A stretch of 64,000 nucleotides of DNA from Thermoguttaceae bacterium (GCA_025060325.1 JANXBW010000010.1:62001-126000), one strand, 5' to 3'. Shown: positions 30,024-40,372, counted from the stretch's first letter. Made by a program: numbers and translations. Notes: generated by a model from the sequence alone, not told the origin.

Positions 30024-30406
30024 GCGGTCGACGGAGGTCGTATTAGCTAATGAGCACTTGATCGGGCGGGCCCCGCCTGCGTCATATTCCCACGGGTGGG
30101 CTTACCAGGCGCTCTTTCTTGCGGCATCGTTGACGCAGTAAGACGCTTGTCTAACGAGTGGACTCTTCGGTTAGTCTCCCACGAAACTCATAGATCTTTC
30201 GCTGCCTGGGCCAAAGTGGGCTCCTTGCCGGGGGGCAACCACTTCTATCGCCAGGGGGGCTATTCCAGCAGACTTCCTCGCGTGGGAAACACTAGCGGAT
30301 TGCAGTTGCGTTTAGATCACTGAATTCACGGTGGCTTTCTGTCAGATCTGAGTCTTCACAACTGCCACATTCCGCAAGGGCAAGATGGACCGAGCCAGGA
30401 AACCGG
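30024..30406. other. Intergenic between convergent genes
   Basis: Spacer between nnrE (plus) and the TPR gene (minus). No gene and no clear terminator were seen. Confidence 0.4.
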
Positions 30407-31906
30407 TTACTTTTCATCCTTTGACGGTGTTGTAGACGCTGCTGATGGCTTTCCGGCAAGCAGTCTTTCGTACATTCGTTGATAGGTTTGGTTCTGTGGG
30501 GCCAACTGCAGGGCATGCTTTAGCGCGGAAAGAGCCCCCTCCATGTCGCCCGTTTGTTCACAAGAGGCGGCAAGGAGAACATAGTTTTCCGCTGTAGGGG
30601 CTTTCGTGACCAATGTTCGGGCAACTTGCGGAGCACGTTCCACCTTGCGACCCGACGACAGGTAAAGGCGAACCAAAGCGGCGTAGCCGTCGGGACGCTC
30701 AGGCGCGACCTCACAGGCTTTCGAAAAGGCGGCCTCTGCCTCCTCGAATTGAAGTGAGCCAGCAAACAGTTGGCCAATTTCCAGCCAGTTGACGGGGTTG
30801 TCACTTTCAATCTGCGTCAGCTCGCGGTACCAAGACACGGCCTCCCACAGTCGCCCTTGTCGCTGGCACAGGGTGGCTAGCAATTGCCGGCAGGGAACGT
30901 TGTGAGGATCCAATTTCGCGGCACGCTGCCAAAGTCTTTCCGCGCGATGAAACTGGCCGACGGCGAAATAAACCCGACCGATATCGGTAAGGAGAATGGC
31001 TCCGTTGATAGACATTTCCTTGAAATCGTCAACGGCCGTTTCCATCCCTTGCCGGGTAGGCTCCCGCTGTTTCATCAGTTCCCAGTATTTGGCAGTGGTT
31101 TCTTGAGCCTCTTTGCGCTGGCCTAATCGCCTTTGTACGCGGGCTAAGGCGTAGTAGGCTTCCGCATAACGAGGATACTTGTTGACGGCCGCTTGATAAG
31201 CTTGGGCCGCTTTTTCCCATTGATCCAGGAGGCTATAAGCCCGGCCAAGCAGAAAGAATCCTCTAGACCGCGGGTCATTTCGGAGGAACTCTTCCAAAAC
31301 CTCCACAGCCTCTGCCGGACGCTGCAGATTAATGAGCGATTCCGCCAGGATATCACGAGCGCGAAAAGAGGTTGGATCAAGCTCCATCGCCTTGCGGGCA
31401 AGCTCGGCAGCCTTTTCGTGTTCGCCGGCGCGGGCGGCCAGCGCTGCCATGCCGACATAGGCATGCACATATTGCGGATTGAGGCGGAGGCATTCTTCCC
31501 ACGTGGCGATTGCAGCTTTTGTCTTCCCCTGCCAATCCTCTGCCCGGGCTTTCATCTCTAAAGCATCAACATTGTTGGGGCAGATCTTAATTAGCTCGGC
31601 CACGAGAGCGTTGACTTCTTCGATTAATTCCCGGGTATTGCGGGGTAACGGTGGCTCGTCAGGGAGGAGGAATGGCTCCGGTTTCGGAAGGGAAGCAAGC
31701 GAAGCGGCAAGATCGGCCGAAATCTGATTGACAAGCCCATCAATATTTGGGGAATTCTTGCTCCTCAAAAGCCACGCCGTTGCAAGACCGCTTAAGGCAC
31801 CGGCTGCCATCGCACAAAGAAAAAACATGGGCCAAAAAAGTCGCCTGAACCCGGGCGGTCGCGAAGGAGTTTCCTTATTGCTTGTCGAGGGCAACTCGGT
31901 ATTCAT
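30407..31906 (-). CDS. Membrane-anchored TPR repeat protein
   Basis: Tetratricopeptide repeat protein, 499 residues, probably a protein-protein scaffold anchored in the inner membrane. After a short polar N terminus there is one membrane helix (about 23-46, WPMFFLCAMAAGALSGLATA), a linker, and then a run of TPR units from about residue 100 to the end (for example PQYVHAYVGMAALAARAGEHEKAAELARKAMELDP). The ATG at 31906 is chosen because it gives the anchor a normal position; the longer TTG-started frame adds 25 residues without benefit, and neither has a strong ribosome binding site. It lies 103 bases downstream of the CRTAC1-like gene on the same strand and is probably cotranscribed. A related TPR/CRTAC1 pair is at 36670-40033. 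Confidence 0.82.
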   Translation of the reverse strand: MNTELPSTSNKETPSRPPGFRRLFWPMFFLCAMAAGALSGLATAWLLRSKNSPNIDGLVNQISADLAASLASLPKPEPFLLPDEPPLPRNTRELIEEVNALVAELIKICPNNVDALEMKARAEDWQGKTKAAIATWEECLRLNPQYVHAYVGMAALAARAGEHEKAAELARKAMELDPTSFRARDILAESLINLQRPAEAVEVLEEFLRNDPRSRGFFLLGRAYSLLDQWEKAAQAYQAAVNKYPRYAEAYYALARVQRRLGQRKEAQETTAKYWELMKQREPTRQGMETAVDDFKEMSINGAILLTDIGRVYFAVGQFHRAERLWQRAAKLDPHNVPCRQLLATLCQRQGRLWEAVSWYRELTQIESDNPVNWLEIGQLFAGSLQFEEAEAAFSKACEVAPERPDGYAALVRLYLSSGRKVERAPQVARTLVTKAPTAENYVLLAASCEQTGDMEGALSALKHALQLAPQNQTYQRMYERLLAGKPSAASTTPSKDEK

Positions 31907-32009
31907 CCCGGGAGGGTCTTGCACAAAACTTGCGGCGACAATAATCTGGAACGTCCACTCTGACTTGTGAGGCTGCGACAAATTTGATGTCTACTGCGGA
32001 GGTTGCCGC

Positions 32010-33749
32010 CTAGCGGAGGCGGCCGATCTCGATCCAATCTGGCGAGCCTTCTCGGAGCACAATTTGTCGGTGGGCTGGTAGGTTTTCCCAAACGTCGACA
32101 CCGCCGCCGATCCATCGTACTTCAATGCGGTCGATGCGTGAGTGCGCACCCAGGCCGAAATGCAATCGGGTGCCATAGTGGCTTTGGTAACCACGGCCGC
32201 TGTGGACTTCCGCAATTTGAACCAGCTTGCCGGCGGCAACCTTAACCCGGGCCCCAACACCATCTCGATTGGTCCGAGTCCCTTGAAGATGGAGATGGAC
32301 CCAAGAGTTATTCGCGGAGGCATCTGTCTGGAGGACCACCGGCGGTCGGCGTGAGCTGAGGATAACCACGTCCACTTTCCCGTCGTTGTCCAGGTCGTCG
32401 AAGGCTACTCCGCGGGCGACTGCTTTTACCTGAGTGAGCTCTCCCGCCGAAGCGGAGGCGTTGACAAACGTGCCCCGCCCAGTGTTGACGAGAAGAACAG
32501 GCGGAGCCTCCAACGATGTAGAATCGTCCAGTAACTCGATGTTGTCGATAAGGTGCCCACAGCCATAGAAAATGTCCCGGTCCCCATCGTTATCGAAATC
32601 AACAAAATTGCAGCCCCATGTGACGTGATTCAGCGAGCCAGCCCCAGCGCCGGTGGCTTGGGTGACATCGTCGAATAGCGCGCCGCCCAAGTTGCGATAC
32701 AGAGTGGCCCACTGGCCTTGGTAGGAGGTCACATAAAGATCAAGCCAACCGTCGTTATCATAATCGCCACAATCAGCTCCCATGGCCCCGTGAGCCAAGC
32801 CTGCGGAATCGAAAGCTACACCCGCCAGCATGGCAATATCTTCGAAGTGCCCCTGTCCGTCGTTAATCAGGAGGGAGTTTCCCGGCGGGCCGTCGCTTGC
32901 TACAAAAACGTCAGTGTCCCCGTCATTGTCGAAATCGGCGCAGACCATTCCCATGCCCCGGCCCTGGTGACGGTCGACGCCGGCCTCGCGGCTAATGTCC
33001 GTAAAAGTTCCCTCACCGTTATTTCGAAAGAGTTGGTCCGGCCAGTGGCGGAAGCGGGATGGATCGGGATAAATAGGAATTCCGCGCCAAGAATTGGTTA
33101 TTCCCATTCGGGGCGAAAACGCCAAGTAGTTTGCCACATACAGATCTAGATCTCCGTCGCCATCGAAGTCCAGGAATGAGGTTCCCGCGCCAGCCTTCTC
33201 AGGATGGGCAGAAGCCGTTCCTGTTTGAGGAGTGATATCGGTAAAAGTGCCGTCTCCGTTGTTTCGGTAGAAAACGTTTGCACCGTAGTTGCTAATGTAC
33301 ACGTCCGGGAACCCGTCGTTGTCGAAGTCACCCACCGCCACCCCAAGACCGTAACCGGTGTCCCCCACGGCAGCCTGGTGGGTTACTTCACGAAATTGGA
33401 AGCCGCCAAGATTACGGTAGAGTGCGTTTCGCGGCAGGACGGTAGGCCTTGGTTCATCTAGTGGCGCTCCGTTGAGGAAGTAAATGTCTATCAAACCGTC
33501 GCCGTCGTAATCAAAGGTTGCCAGTCCGGAGGCTACCGTCTCGACAATGTGCCGACGGCCAGTGCTCCCGTCCGTGTGCTGAAACTTAATCCCGGTCCGA
33601 AAAGTAACGTCCCGAAAGCTAATCTTCGGCTCAGCCGCGCGTAGAAACACGCTACCGGTTGCCCAAAGCAAAAAGAGGCCAGCAAACGCTGGCCTCGCAA
33701 GAATCCGCAAACCGGAACTTGACGTAACCGGAAAGTTGTTAGCCTCCAT
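32010..33749 (-). CDS. Secreted CRTAC1-like protein (FG-GAP repeats plus ASPIC/UnbV)
   Basis: Exported protein of 579 residues. A signal peptide (about 12-38, FAGLFLLWATGSVFLRAA) leads to seven or so calcium-binding FG-GAP/VCBS units with the pattern DxDxDGxxD (DYDGDGLIDIYFLNG, DFDNDGFPDVYISNYG, DFDGDGDLDLYVANY, DFDNDGDTDVFVASD and others), forming an integrin-like propeller. The last 90 residues are an ASPIC/UnbV domain (GARVKVAAGK, EVHSGRGYQS, LHFGLGAHSRIDRIEVRW). The family is common in planctomycetes and its role is unknown, presumably extracellular binding. It is the first gene of a pair with the TPR gene downstream. Confidence 0.93.
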   Translation of the reverse strand: MEANNFPVTSSSGLRILARPAFAGLFLLWATGSVFLRAAEPKISFRDVTFRTGIKFQHTDGSTGRRHIVETVASGLATFDYDGDGLIDIYFLNGAPLDEPRPTVLPRNALYRNLGGFQFREVTHQAAVGDTGYGLGVAVGDFDNDGFPDVYISNYGANVFYRNNGDGTFTDITPQTGTASAHPEKAGAGTSFLDFDGDGDLDLYVANYLAFSPRMGITNSWRGIPIYPDPSRFRHWPDQLFRNNGEGTFTDISREAGVDRHQGRGMGMVCADFDNDGDTDVFVASDGPPGNSLLINDGQGHFEDIAMLAGVAFDSAGLAHGAMGADCGDYDNDGWLDLYVTSYQGQWATLYRNLGGALFDDVTQATGAGAGSLNHVTWGCNFVDFDNDGDRDIFYGCGHLIDNIELLDDSTSLEAPPVLLVNTGRGTFVNASASAGELTQVKAVARGVAFDDLDNDGKVDVVILSSRRPPVVLQTDASANNSWVHLHLQGTRTNRDGVGARVKVAAGKLVQIAEVHSGRGYQSHYGTRLHFGLGAHSRIDRIEVRWIGGGVDVWENLPAHRQIVLREGSPDWIEIGRLR

Positions 33750-33977
33750 ATCGACGGAAAATGCTTCTCACGGAATCCCGAGACGATACAGCTGCTTCGT
33801 AGTCAAAATGACCGCTACGATCGGCGAGGACTCCCGCTGGTAGACTCGCCCCCCTCTGTCTGCGAGGGACCGTTACAAAGCGCACATGGGGATTCGGCGG
33901 CGACGACTAATACCTACGCCCCCGCCACCACGCGGTGAAAATAGTCGGGCGTGGAGCCGTGACTCTCGCGGACTTCC

Positions 33978-35057
33978 TTATGGGGCAGCAACCGACTCGC
34001 CGCCAATTCGGGTACCCAACGCACCCCAAACGCCATATGGGCTAGGCCCATCGACAGGTTCAGGTCGCGTTGTGTTGCCCGTATCAATCGTTTCACTCAC
34101 GAAGCGGACGGAACCATCCGCGAATAAGCAGTTGACACCGCCGGGGTGATAGCTGTCGGGGGGCATTACGTGGTCCGCTCCCCACTCAGACCAAAATCCT
34201 TTGCAGCCGATAGAGTTGGGCGGCAGGATCGTCTGAAAACCTGCTACCACAACCGTTCCCCAAGCATAGTTGACGCCCCGAAGTTCGCCAATTTGCGGTG
34301 CGGAGGGAAGGATTGTGTTATTCGGTCCGCGGTACGCCAAGCACATAGCTGGGTTGTTTCGGAGGTTGCCGTCCCCAATATTCTCAACGTAATTGCCTCG
34401 GGTAGTTCGAGCGTCATCGCGCTTGGAAACCACCACCTCGCTCATAGCCACGGTGTTGCTGGTACCGTCGCGGATGTCGCCGATAGCGATGAAACTATCC
34501 CCGCCGAAGATCCCCCGCGGGCTACGCCTACCGCGCCAATCCATTGAAACGTCGTCGCCAGTACAGAAAGCGTAAGAGTTATCCCCGTGATAAGAATATG
34601 GACCCGTGAACCTTCCCGCCTCGCCGTCCGACGGGCAAAGCAGGACCTGAAGCTGAACGTTGTGCGGGGCAAAGTTCCAACCGTACCACGGTACCGGTCC
34701 CCATGGCGGATAAGGCGGATTAGCTTGCCCCGCCACATACCGATCGTACAAAGTCTTTTGTTCTAAGTACGGGAGGAGCATCACAAATCCGCTTAACCCT
34801 CCCAAAGTGCTTGTGGCAGGGTCACCGTTGTTGGTTCCTTGGCCCAGGCTGACGAAACATTTGTAAACATCATGATAGTTGTGTAATGCTAATCCCAGTT
34901 GCTTGAGGTTATTGACACACTGAGTCCTTCGGGCTGCTTCCCGCGCCGCTTGGACAGCCGGCAGCAAAAGCGCAATAAGCACGCCAATAATCGCAATCAC
35001 CACAAGAAGCTCGACAAGGGTAAATGCATACCGACGTGAGTTGTGACGCCTTCTCAT
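33978..35057 (-). CDS. DUF1559 prepilin-like protein
   Basis: Planctomycete pseudopilin-like protein, 359 residues. The N terminus is a type IV prepilin signal: basic MRRRHNSRRYA, then [20 protein letters not shown], with processing expected before the phenylalanine by a PilD-type peptidase. The conserved region after it ([27 protein letters not shown]) and the C-terminal H-x9-DG motif (HPGGVNCLFADG) define the DUF1559 family, of which a single planctomycete may carry dozens. The ATG at 35057 follows GGGAGAG and starts the prepilin signal; an in-frame start 63 bases upstream only lengthens the leader. A small lipoprotein gene lies upstream on the same strand. Function of the family is unknown. 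Confidence 0.95.
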   Translation of the reverse strand: MRRRHNSRRYAFTLVELLVVIAIIGVLIALLLPAVQAAREAARRTQCVNNLKQLGLALHNYHDVYKCFVSLGQGTNNGDPATSTLGGLSGFVMLLPYLEQKTLYDRYVAGQANPPYPPWGPVPWYGWNFAPHNVQLQVLLCPSDGEAGRFTGPYSYHGDNSYAFCTGDDVSMDWRGRRSPRGIFGGDSFIAIGDIRDGTSNTVAMSEVVVSKRDDARTTRGNYVENIGDGNLRNNPAMCLAYRGPNNTILPSAPQIGELRGVNYAWGTVVVAGFQTILPPNSIGCKGFWSEWGADHVMPPDSYHPGGVNCLFADGSVRFVSETIDTGNTTRPEPVDGPSPYGVWGALGTRIGGESVAAP

Positions 35058-35510
35058 GAGTGTCTCTCCCGGAACAGTAGCCCTCGCTCGACCCAGCCCA
35101 GCTATAACTGCGAACTTCAAAATCTAGGAAGCCATTGGCACCTGGATTACCCCACTTTTGTTCCGCTCTAACCGCCCGGTGCTCACACGCAATTCCCGCT
35201 TCCTCCTGTCCCCGAAAGACTTGGGGAACTAACCCCTGACCCAGTCAGCTCCTTGGGTGCCCCCGGGGACCCCCAACTTGGACACACGTAACGAGCACTC
35301 GCCCATCTCGACGCCCTACCCCATTCGGCCCCTTTCGCTGGGGAAGGATAACCTTCCACGCTCGAGCCTACCGGCCGACAATCATCGGAGTCAAATTCTT
35401 CAGGACGTTTGTCCAACTAAAAAACGCTCTTACCCTCTTACGGCACAGAGTCTTCAAGGGCAAATCGGGGAAAAAGCCATCTGGCCGATAACGCCCGGCA
35501 ATCTTTACCG

Positions 35511-36014
35511 TTAGTTAGTCGTCAGCTCAAACTTGAAGTCATTGGGAGCCCCCGCCTTTACCTCGACTGTAAACCCGGACGTATCGGGCGAACCGTACTT
35601 CGCCGGGAGCTTTAATGCGGGCCCGGTGGGAGCCCGTTTCGTTTGCTGGGCTTGGATCTCCTTCATTTGCTCGGGAGTTAATGCACCACCGGCCGCCCGC
35701 GGATCGGCAGTGGGTGCTGCCTGGCCGCCACCGCTCACCGCGAAAGCCACGGCATACGTCCCGGGAACCGCCCCCTGGCCAGCCCCCGCGGTATTAAGCG
35801 TGAATCGGCCGCTTGCGTCGGTCACCCCCGCCGCCACTCTTGCCTCGGGCGATTTTGGACTGAAGGTGACCGCGATTCCCGCCGCAGGCGAACCGTCTAC
35901 TAAAACCGTGCCAGTCACCGGCACGGTACTTACCCCGGGCTGACCACCGCAGCCCGCTATGAAAACGCCCGCTGTAAGAAGAGCGACTAGCCAGCCAAGA
36001 TCACGCGCTTTCAT
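35511..36014 (-). CDS. Small lipoprotein with carboxypeptidase-regulatory-like fold
   Basis: Predicted lipoprotein of 167 residues. The signal ends in a lipobox (VFIAGC, C22), followed by a glycine-rich spacer and a transthyretin-like beta domain (about 35-120) with VTGTVLVDGSPAAGIAVTF and GVTDASGRFTLNT, typical of carboxypeptidase-regulatory-like domains, and a Gly/Ala/Gln-rich C-terminal part. In planctomycetes such proteins are frequently encoded next to DUF1559 genes, as here: the DUF1559 gene follows 453 bases downstream on the same strand. The partnership suggests a cell-surface complex, but the role is unknown. The ATG has GAAGGG just upstream. Confidence 0.88.
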   Translation of the reverse strand: MKARDLGWLVALLTAGVFIAGCGGQPGVSTVPVTGTVLVDGSPAAGIAVTFSPKSPEARVAAGVTDASGRFTLNTAGAGQGAVPGTYAVAFAVSGGGQAAPTADPRAAGGALTPEQMKEIQAQQTKRAPTGPALKLPAKYGSPDTSGFTVEVKAGAPNDFKFELTTN

Positions 36015-36669
36015 CCCTTCATCCCCCGCCTAAACGTCTTGGGCCGCTCGCTTTACCGACTTACTTCCCGCCGGACGTGTCGTTCTTGAGGGGGGCATAC
36101 TTCGGGGGCAGCAGAGGAGCTTCTAGGAATACCTAAGAGGCGACCACCACGCTGCGCCTCCTCCGACCTCGGTTTTCACACGGCGAGCCCTGTAGCGTCA
36201 ACGAGTGAACGCGAAGCGCTCTGGCGACAATTCGGACAGACCTTCGACCCAGCCTAAAACCCGAGATGTGCCATTTTGATTAACCGGCTTGATTACAAAC
36301 GATTTGTGGAGTTCGTCAACCCCTCATAACATAATTCAGTATCGGCGGGGTCAGACTTTGTTTCGTTGGTTCAATTGTCCCTCAGCTGAGTGTTAGATGA
36401 GCCCATCAGAATGCCGATCCCGCTCTTAATGGATAGAGCTAAGCGATACTCTAGAGGGGTTCCGAACCGTTCCGGCGCATTAATCAAGAAATCGTTGGAG
36501 GTTGAAGCCTCCGGGTGGCTTTTCCGGGCTTTCTATGTCAATCTGACCCCTGTTCACGATTTCCGGTCAGGAAGGGTAGGCTGCACCGGGGCTTTTTGGA
36601 TCGTTGAAAACCAGCGTTGACGCTCTCTTGCACCCTACGCTTTGTCGCTCGGGAGGAAAAGTCCTCCAA
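36015..36669. other. Divergent intergenic, no supported gene
   Basis: Spacer between the lipoprotein gene (minus) and the TPR gene (plus), and the axis of the mirrored TPR/CRTAC1 block. It should hold both promoters. No gene was recognised. Confidence 0.4.
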
Positions 36670-38063
36670 ATGAATGTTGTAACCGAAACCGAGATTGTAA
36701 ACGCCACGGGGCGAAGTCCAGATTTGGGTCGTCAGCGGCTGGCTCGGTGGGGCGGGTTGCTCATCGCCGCGGTGGGGGCGTGGCTTGTCGGTCTTGCTGT
36801 CGGGAGTTGGGTTTTCAAACAAGCGGGAGGGTTCCCGGCGAAAGGAAGTTTCTGGCCATCTTGCCAATTCTTGAACTGGCGGTGCCCCCCGGAGCGACAA
36901 AGTCCTATCGCCACATGCTTGAAGCTGGTCGCCGGCTTGTTCGGCTAATCTTGGTGTCTTTTCCGGAAGATCCGGAGGCGTTGGCCGCGGCAGCCCGACT
37001 CCACGACCTTGCTCACGACACGGAGCGCGAATTGGCCTGTTGGAGGCTGTGTCTAGAACTTGATCCCACGTATTTGCCAGCCCACCTGCGACTGAGCGTG
37101 CTAGCCCTTCAGGCAGGCCGGTACGATGAGGTTATTGCGCTTACAAACGATGCTCTCCGGTATCACCCGCGTTCACCTGAATGCCAAACGATGTTGGCTG
37201 AGGCGCTCATGAACCTTGCTCGGTTAAGCGAGGCCGAGCAAGTCCTTCGCCAGCATCTTGAGCTTTATCCACAATCGATACCGGGCCGATTCCTTTTGGG
37301 CAACTTGCTCGTACGGCAAAAAAGATTCGAGGAGGCGATCCCTCAGTTGGAGCAAGTGGTCCGACTGGCCCCCAATCATGCTAGTGCGTTACATAATTTG
37401 GCCACTGCGTGTGCTCGGCTTGGGCGGGCAAAAGAGGCGGAAGAATTCCGACGGCAGCTCGCCAGGCTGAAGCAGGCTGAACAGGCTGCTCAGAAGGCGG
37501 GTTTGCAACAATTTGTTGATGAAAACCTCGCCCCCTCGGTCGTCGCGCAGATCGCTAACGCGGGTGGTCGCCTTTTTCTTCGAGCAGGAAACTCTGGGAT
37601 GGCAGAAGCACTTTTTAGGCATGCAGCCGCGCTTGACCCACGGAACATCCAGTGTCGTGTTTTCCTATCTAATTTGTTGCATCAAAGAGGGGAATGGCGG
37701 GAGGCCTTGCGGATCGTTGTCGAGCTTCGAGCTTTGGAACCCTTTGAGCTAAGTCATCATCGGAATGCGGGGTTGTTGTACAGCAAGTTGGGACGGTTCG
37801 ATCTGGCCGAAGCCGCGTTTCGCGATATGTGGATGCTTGCCCCAAACAGTGCGATGGGACCTGCCGCTATCGCCGAGGTTTATCTCCTAGCGGGCAAAGA
37901 TCTTACCGAAGCAAGGCGGCTTACCGAGAAAGCGGTTGCTCTTGAGCCAAGCCCAGCCCATTATAAGCTTTTGGCGGAGGTTTGTCGACGGCTGGGTGAT
38001 GGGCCAGCGGCAGCATGGGCCGTGGAAAAATCGCAGCGGGCCCAGTCCGGCGCAGCTCCTTAG
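36670..38063 (+). CDS. TPR repeat protein with apparent -1 frameshift near the N terminus
   Basis: Paralogue of the TPR protein at 30407-31906. From the ATG at 36670 one frame encodes a polar start and one membrane helix (about residues 24-46, GGLLIAAVGAWLVGLAVGSW), as in the paralogue, but it ends at a stop at 36948. The TPR domain (from about 36840 to 38063, with PTYLPAHLRLSVLALQAGRYDEVI and many further units) continues in the frame one base back. Joining the two gives a protein of the expected layout. A switch between 36826 and 36870 fits best. I see no classical slippery heptamer, so a one-base deletion, an assembly error or a young pseudogene are likelier than programmed slippage. An ATG at 36915 could also start a soluble form. 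The CRTAC1-like gene follows. Confidence 0.7.
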
Positions 38064-38278
38064 CAAGCGCTTGAGGGACGCTCGTGGATAAAGTTAGCCA
38101 GTCAGGGTAGGTTTGTGTAGATGAGAGGTTTGCTGCGTTTGTTTTGCCCCGGAGGTTTGTTTGAGCTTGATAGGTGGTTGAGCAACCGGCGGATTTTACG
38201 TTGCGACAAGTGTTTTGGGGAGAGGTCTTCGATCTGTCTGCAAAAGACATGCACGATTGGTAAAAAGATCGGTCCGCT

Positions 38279-40033
38279 ATGAAGCGGTATTTGTTGCTTG
38301 GGGGGTTACTGGTCGTTTGCGGAGCAATTCTAAGTGTTTATGCTTTGTGGACGAACAGCTTTGGGAAGTGGGTCGGCGGTTTGCGGGGGGGAGGCAAGGA
38401 GGGGACGCCAATCTCCCAAGCCAAGGGGCCTTGGTTCGTCGACGTAGCTAGTGAAAGCGGGGTGGATTTCGTCCACAACCACGGGGGCTGTGGTCGGCGA
38501 TATGTCATGGAGCCAATGAGCGCTGGAGTGGCGCTTTTCGATTACGATGGGGACGGCTGGATCGACATCTATTTCTTAAACGGGGCACCTCTTCTCGGTT
38601 CTGATCCGAACTTAAAACTTTTTAACGCGTTATATCGCAATTTAGGGGGATGGCAATTCCAGGATGTCGGTGGGCTAGCAGCTGTGGATGATCGGGGTTA
38701 TGGCCTCGGGGTTGCCAGCGGTGACTATAACAACGACGGATTTGCAGACCTTTATGTGAACAATTTTGGGCCTAATGTGCTTTATCGAAACAATGGCGAC
38801 GGTACGTTCTCCGATGTTACGAGCGAAGCGGGGGTAGAGAATGGCCATCGCGTGGGGGCGGGAGTGGTGTTTTTCGACATGGATCGCGACGGCGATCTTG
38901 ATCTATATGTGGGCAATTACATCAAGTTTCGCTACGAGCTTCACATAACTCGATATGTCGGGGGCTATCCGCGTTATCCCAGTCCCCGGGAGTATGAGCC
39001 TGATCCAGACACGCTTTATCGCAATAATGGGGATGGATCATTTACGGACGTAAGTGCCGAGTCAGGGATAAGTCGCCATGCGGGAACGACGATGGGAATC
39101 ACCGCGGCCGACTATGACGATGACGGCGATGTGGATATTTTCGTTTGTAACGATGTCCGTGCCAATTTCCTGTTTCGTAATAACGGCGATGGGGTGTTTG
39201 AAGAGGTGGCCCTGATCGCCGGAACCGCCTACAACGGGTATGGGGCTGAAAATGCCAGCATGGGTGTTGACGCAGGTGACTTCAACGGCGACGGGCGGAT
39301 CGATTTTTACATGACCTCCTACCAGGGGGAATTCCCCGTTCTTTATCAGAATGAAGGAGAAGGAATCTTCACCGATGTGACGGTGGAGAGGGGTGCCGGG
39401 CAAGGTTGTTTTCCGCATGTTAACTGGGGCACAGGTTTTGCCGACTTTGACAACGACGGGGATCGTGACCTGTATGTTGCCTGTGGACACGTAGACGACC
39501 TTATTGACTACATAGACCCGAGTACCTCTTTTGCCGCACCAAATGTCCTCTTGCTAAACGATGGGACGGGTCATTTTGTGGATGCCAGCAAGGAAAGTGG
39601 TCCGGGACTGCAAGTCTGTCTACCTAGTCGGGGAACGGGCCTGGATGATTTGGATAATGACGGTGATGTTGACATTGTCGTCCTCAATCTCAACAGTCAG
39701 GCGTCGGTTTTGCGAAACGATCTGCGGGGCGGGGGGCACTGGTTTCAGGTTCGGTTGATAGGAACGGAAAGTAGCCGGGACGCGGTCGGTGCTCGGGTTA
39801 GGGTTTTTGCCGGGGGGCGGTGGCAAGTAGACGAAGTTCATTCGGGGCGGGGCTACCAAAGTGACCACGGCAAGCGCCTTCATTTTGGGTTAGGAAAAAG
39901 CAATCGCGTGGATAAATTGGAGATCCGCTGGCCGCGGGGTAAGGTATCAGTCTATGGCCCTTTGCCGGCCGACTGCTTCGCCACATTTGTGGAAGGGGAG
40001 GAAAGACCCTACATTTCGCCAGTCAATCCATAA
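38279..40033 (+). CDS. Secreted or anchored CRTAC1-like protein (FG-GAP plus ASPIC/UnbV)
   Basis: Second CRTAC1-like protein, 584 residues, homologous to the one at 32010-33749 along its whole length. An N-terminal hydrophobic stretch (about 4-24, LLLGGLLVVCGAILSVYALW) acts as an uncleaved anchor or a signal. Calcium-binding FG-GAP units follow (DYDGDGWIDIYFLNG, DYNNDGFADLYVNNFG, DMDRDGDLDLYVGNY, DYDDDGDVDIFVCND, DFNGDGRIDFYMTSY, DFDNDGDRDLYVACG, DLDNDGDVDIVVLN), and a C-terminal ASPIC/UnbV domain (GARVRVFAGGRW, EVHSGRGYQSDHG, LHFGLGKSNRVDKLEIRW). It is the second gene of a TPR/CRTAC1 pair, in the reverse order of the other pair. Confidence 0.93.
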   Translation: MKRYLLLGGLLVVCGAILSVYALWTNSFGKWVGGLRGGGKEGTPISQAKGPWFVDVASESGVDFVHNHGGCGRRYVMEPMSAGVALFDYDGDGWIDIYFLNGAPLLGSDPNLKLFNALYRNLGGWQFQDVGGLAAVDDRGYGLGVASGDYNNDGFADLYVNNFGPNVLYRNNGDGTFSDVTSEAGVENGHRVGAGVVFFDMDRDGDLDLYVGNYIKFRYELHITRYVGGYPRYPSPREYEPDPDTLYRNNGDGSFTDVSAESGISRHAGTTMGITAADYDDDGDVDIFVCNDVRANFLFRNNGDGVFEEVALIAGTAYNGYGAENASMGVDAGDFNGDGRIDFYMTSYQGEFPVLYQNEGEGIFTDVTVERGAGQGCFPHVNWGTGFADFDNDGDRDLYVACGHVDDLIDYIDPSTSFAAPNVLLLNDGTGHFVDASKESGPGLQVCLPSRGTGLDDLDNDGDVDIVVLNLNSQASVLRNDLRGGGHWFQVRLIGTESSRDAVGARVRVFAGGRWQVDEVHSGRGYQSDHGKRLHFGLGKSNRVDKLEIRWPRGKVSVYGPLPADCFATFVEGEERPYISPVNP

Positions 40034-40372
40034 CGTTCGCCCTGCCTAGCTTCCCTGAGGATAAAAGCGGAGGAGCCAACGTAGCCGGACGGTGCTCCCG
40101 TTGGCCGCGGGAATGGCGTTGACAACGTGGGTTTCATTCCGCGCCAAACGGGCCAATTCCGTTTTAATTGTTTCCGAATCTGTGGTTTCCTTTGTAGGCA
40201 TCGGTCCCGAGGGTGGGACAGTAAGTAAGAAGCAAGTGATTGTTCCCGGTAGCAGCGTGCCGAGAGGTTAAACGCGACTTACTTGGCTTGAAGGCCGGGG
40301 AAAGCCGGGGGTGATAGGCTCCTCCTTAGCTCTTTTTGGCTTGAAAGAACGCGTTAATGATCACTCCTTACA
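40034..40372. other. Intergenic between convergent genes
   Basis: Spacer between the CRTAC1-like gene and the PQQ-like gene. GCCAACG at 40075-40081 pairs with CGTTGGC at 40099-40105, a seven-pair hairpin without a T run. No gene was recognised. Confidence 0.4.

Noticed and set aside
36826-36870. Programmed -1 frameshift signal in the TPR gene
   Set aside because: No X-XXY-YYZ heptamer in the right frame and no obvious downstream stem, so a deletion or sequence error is more likely.
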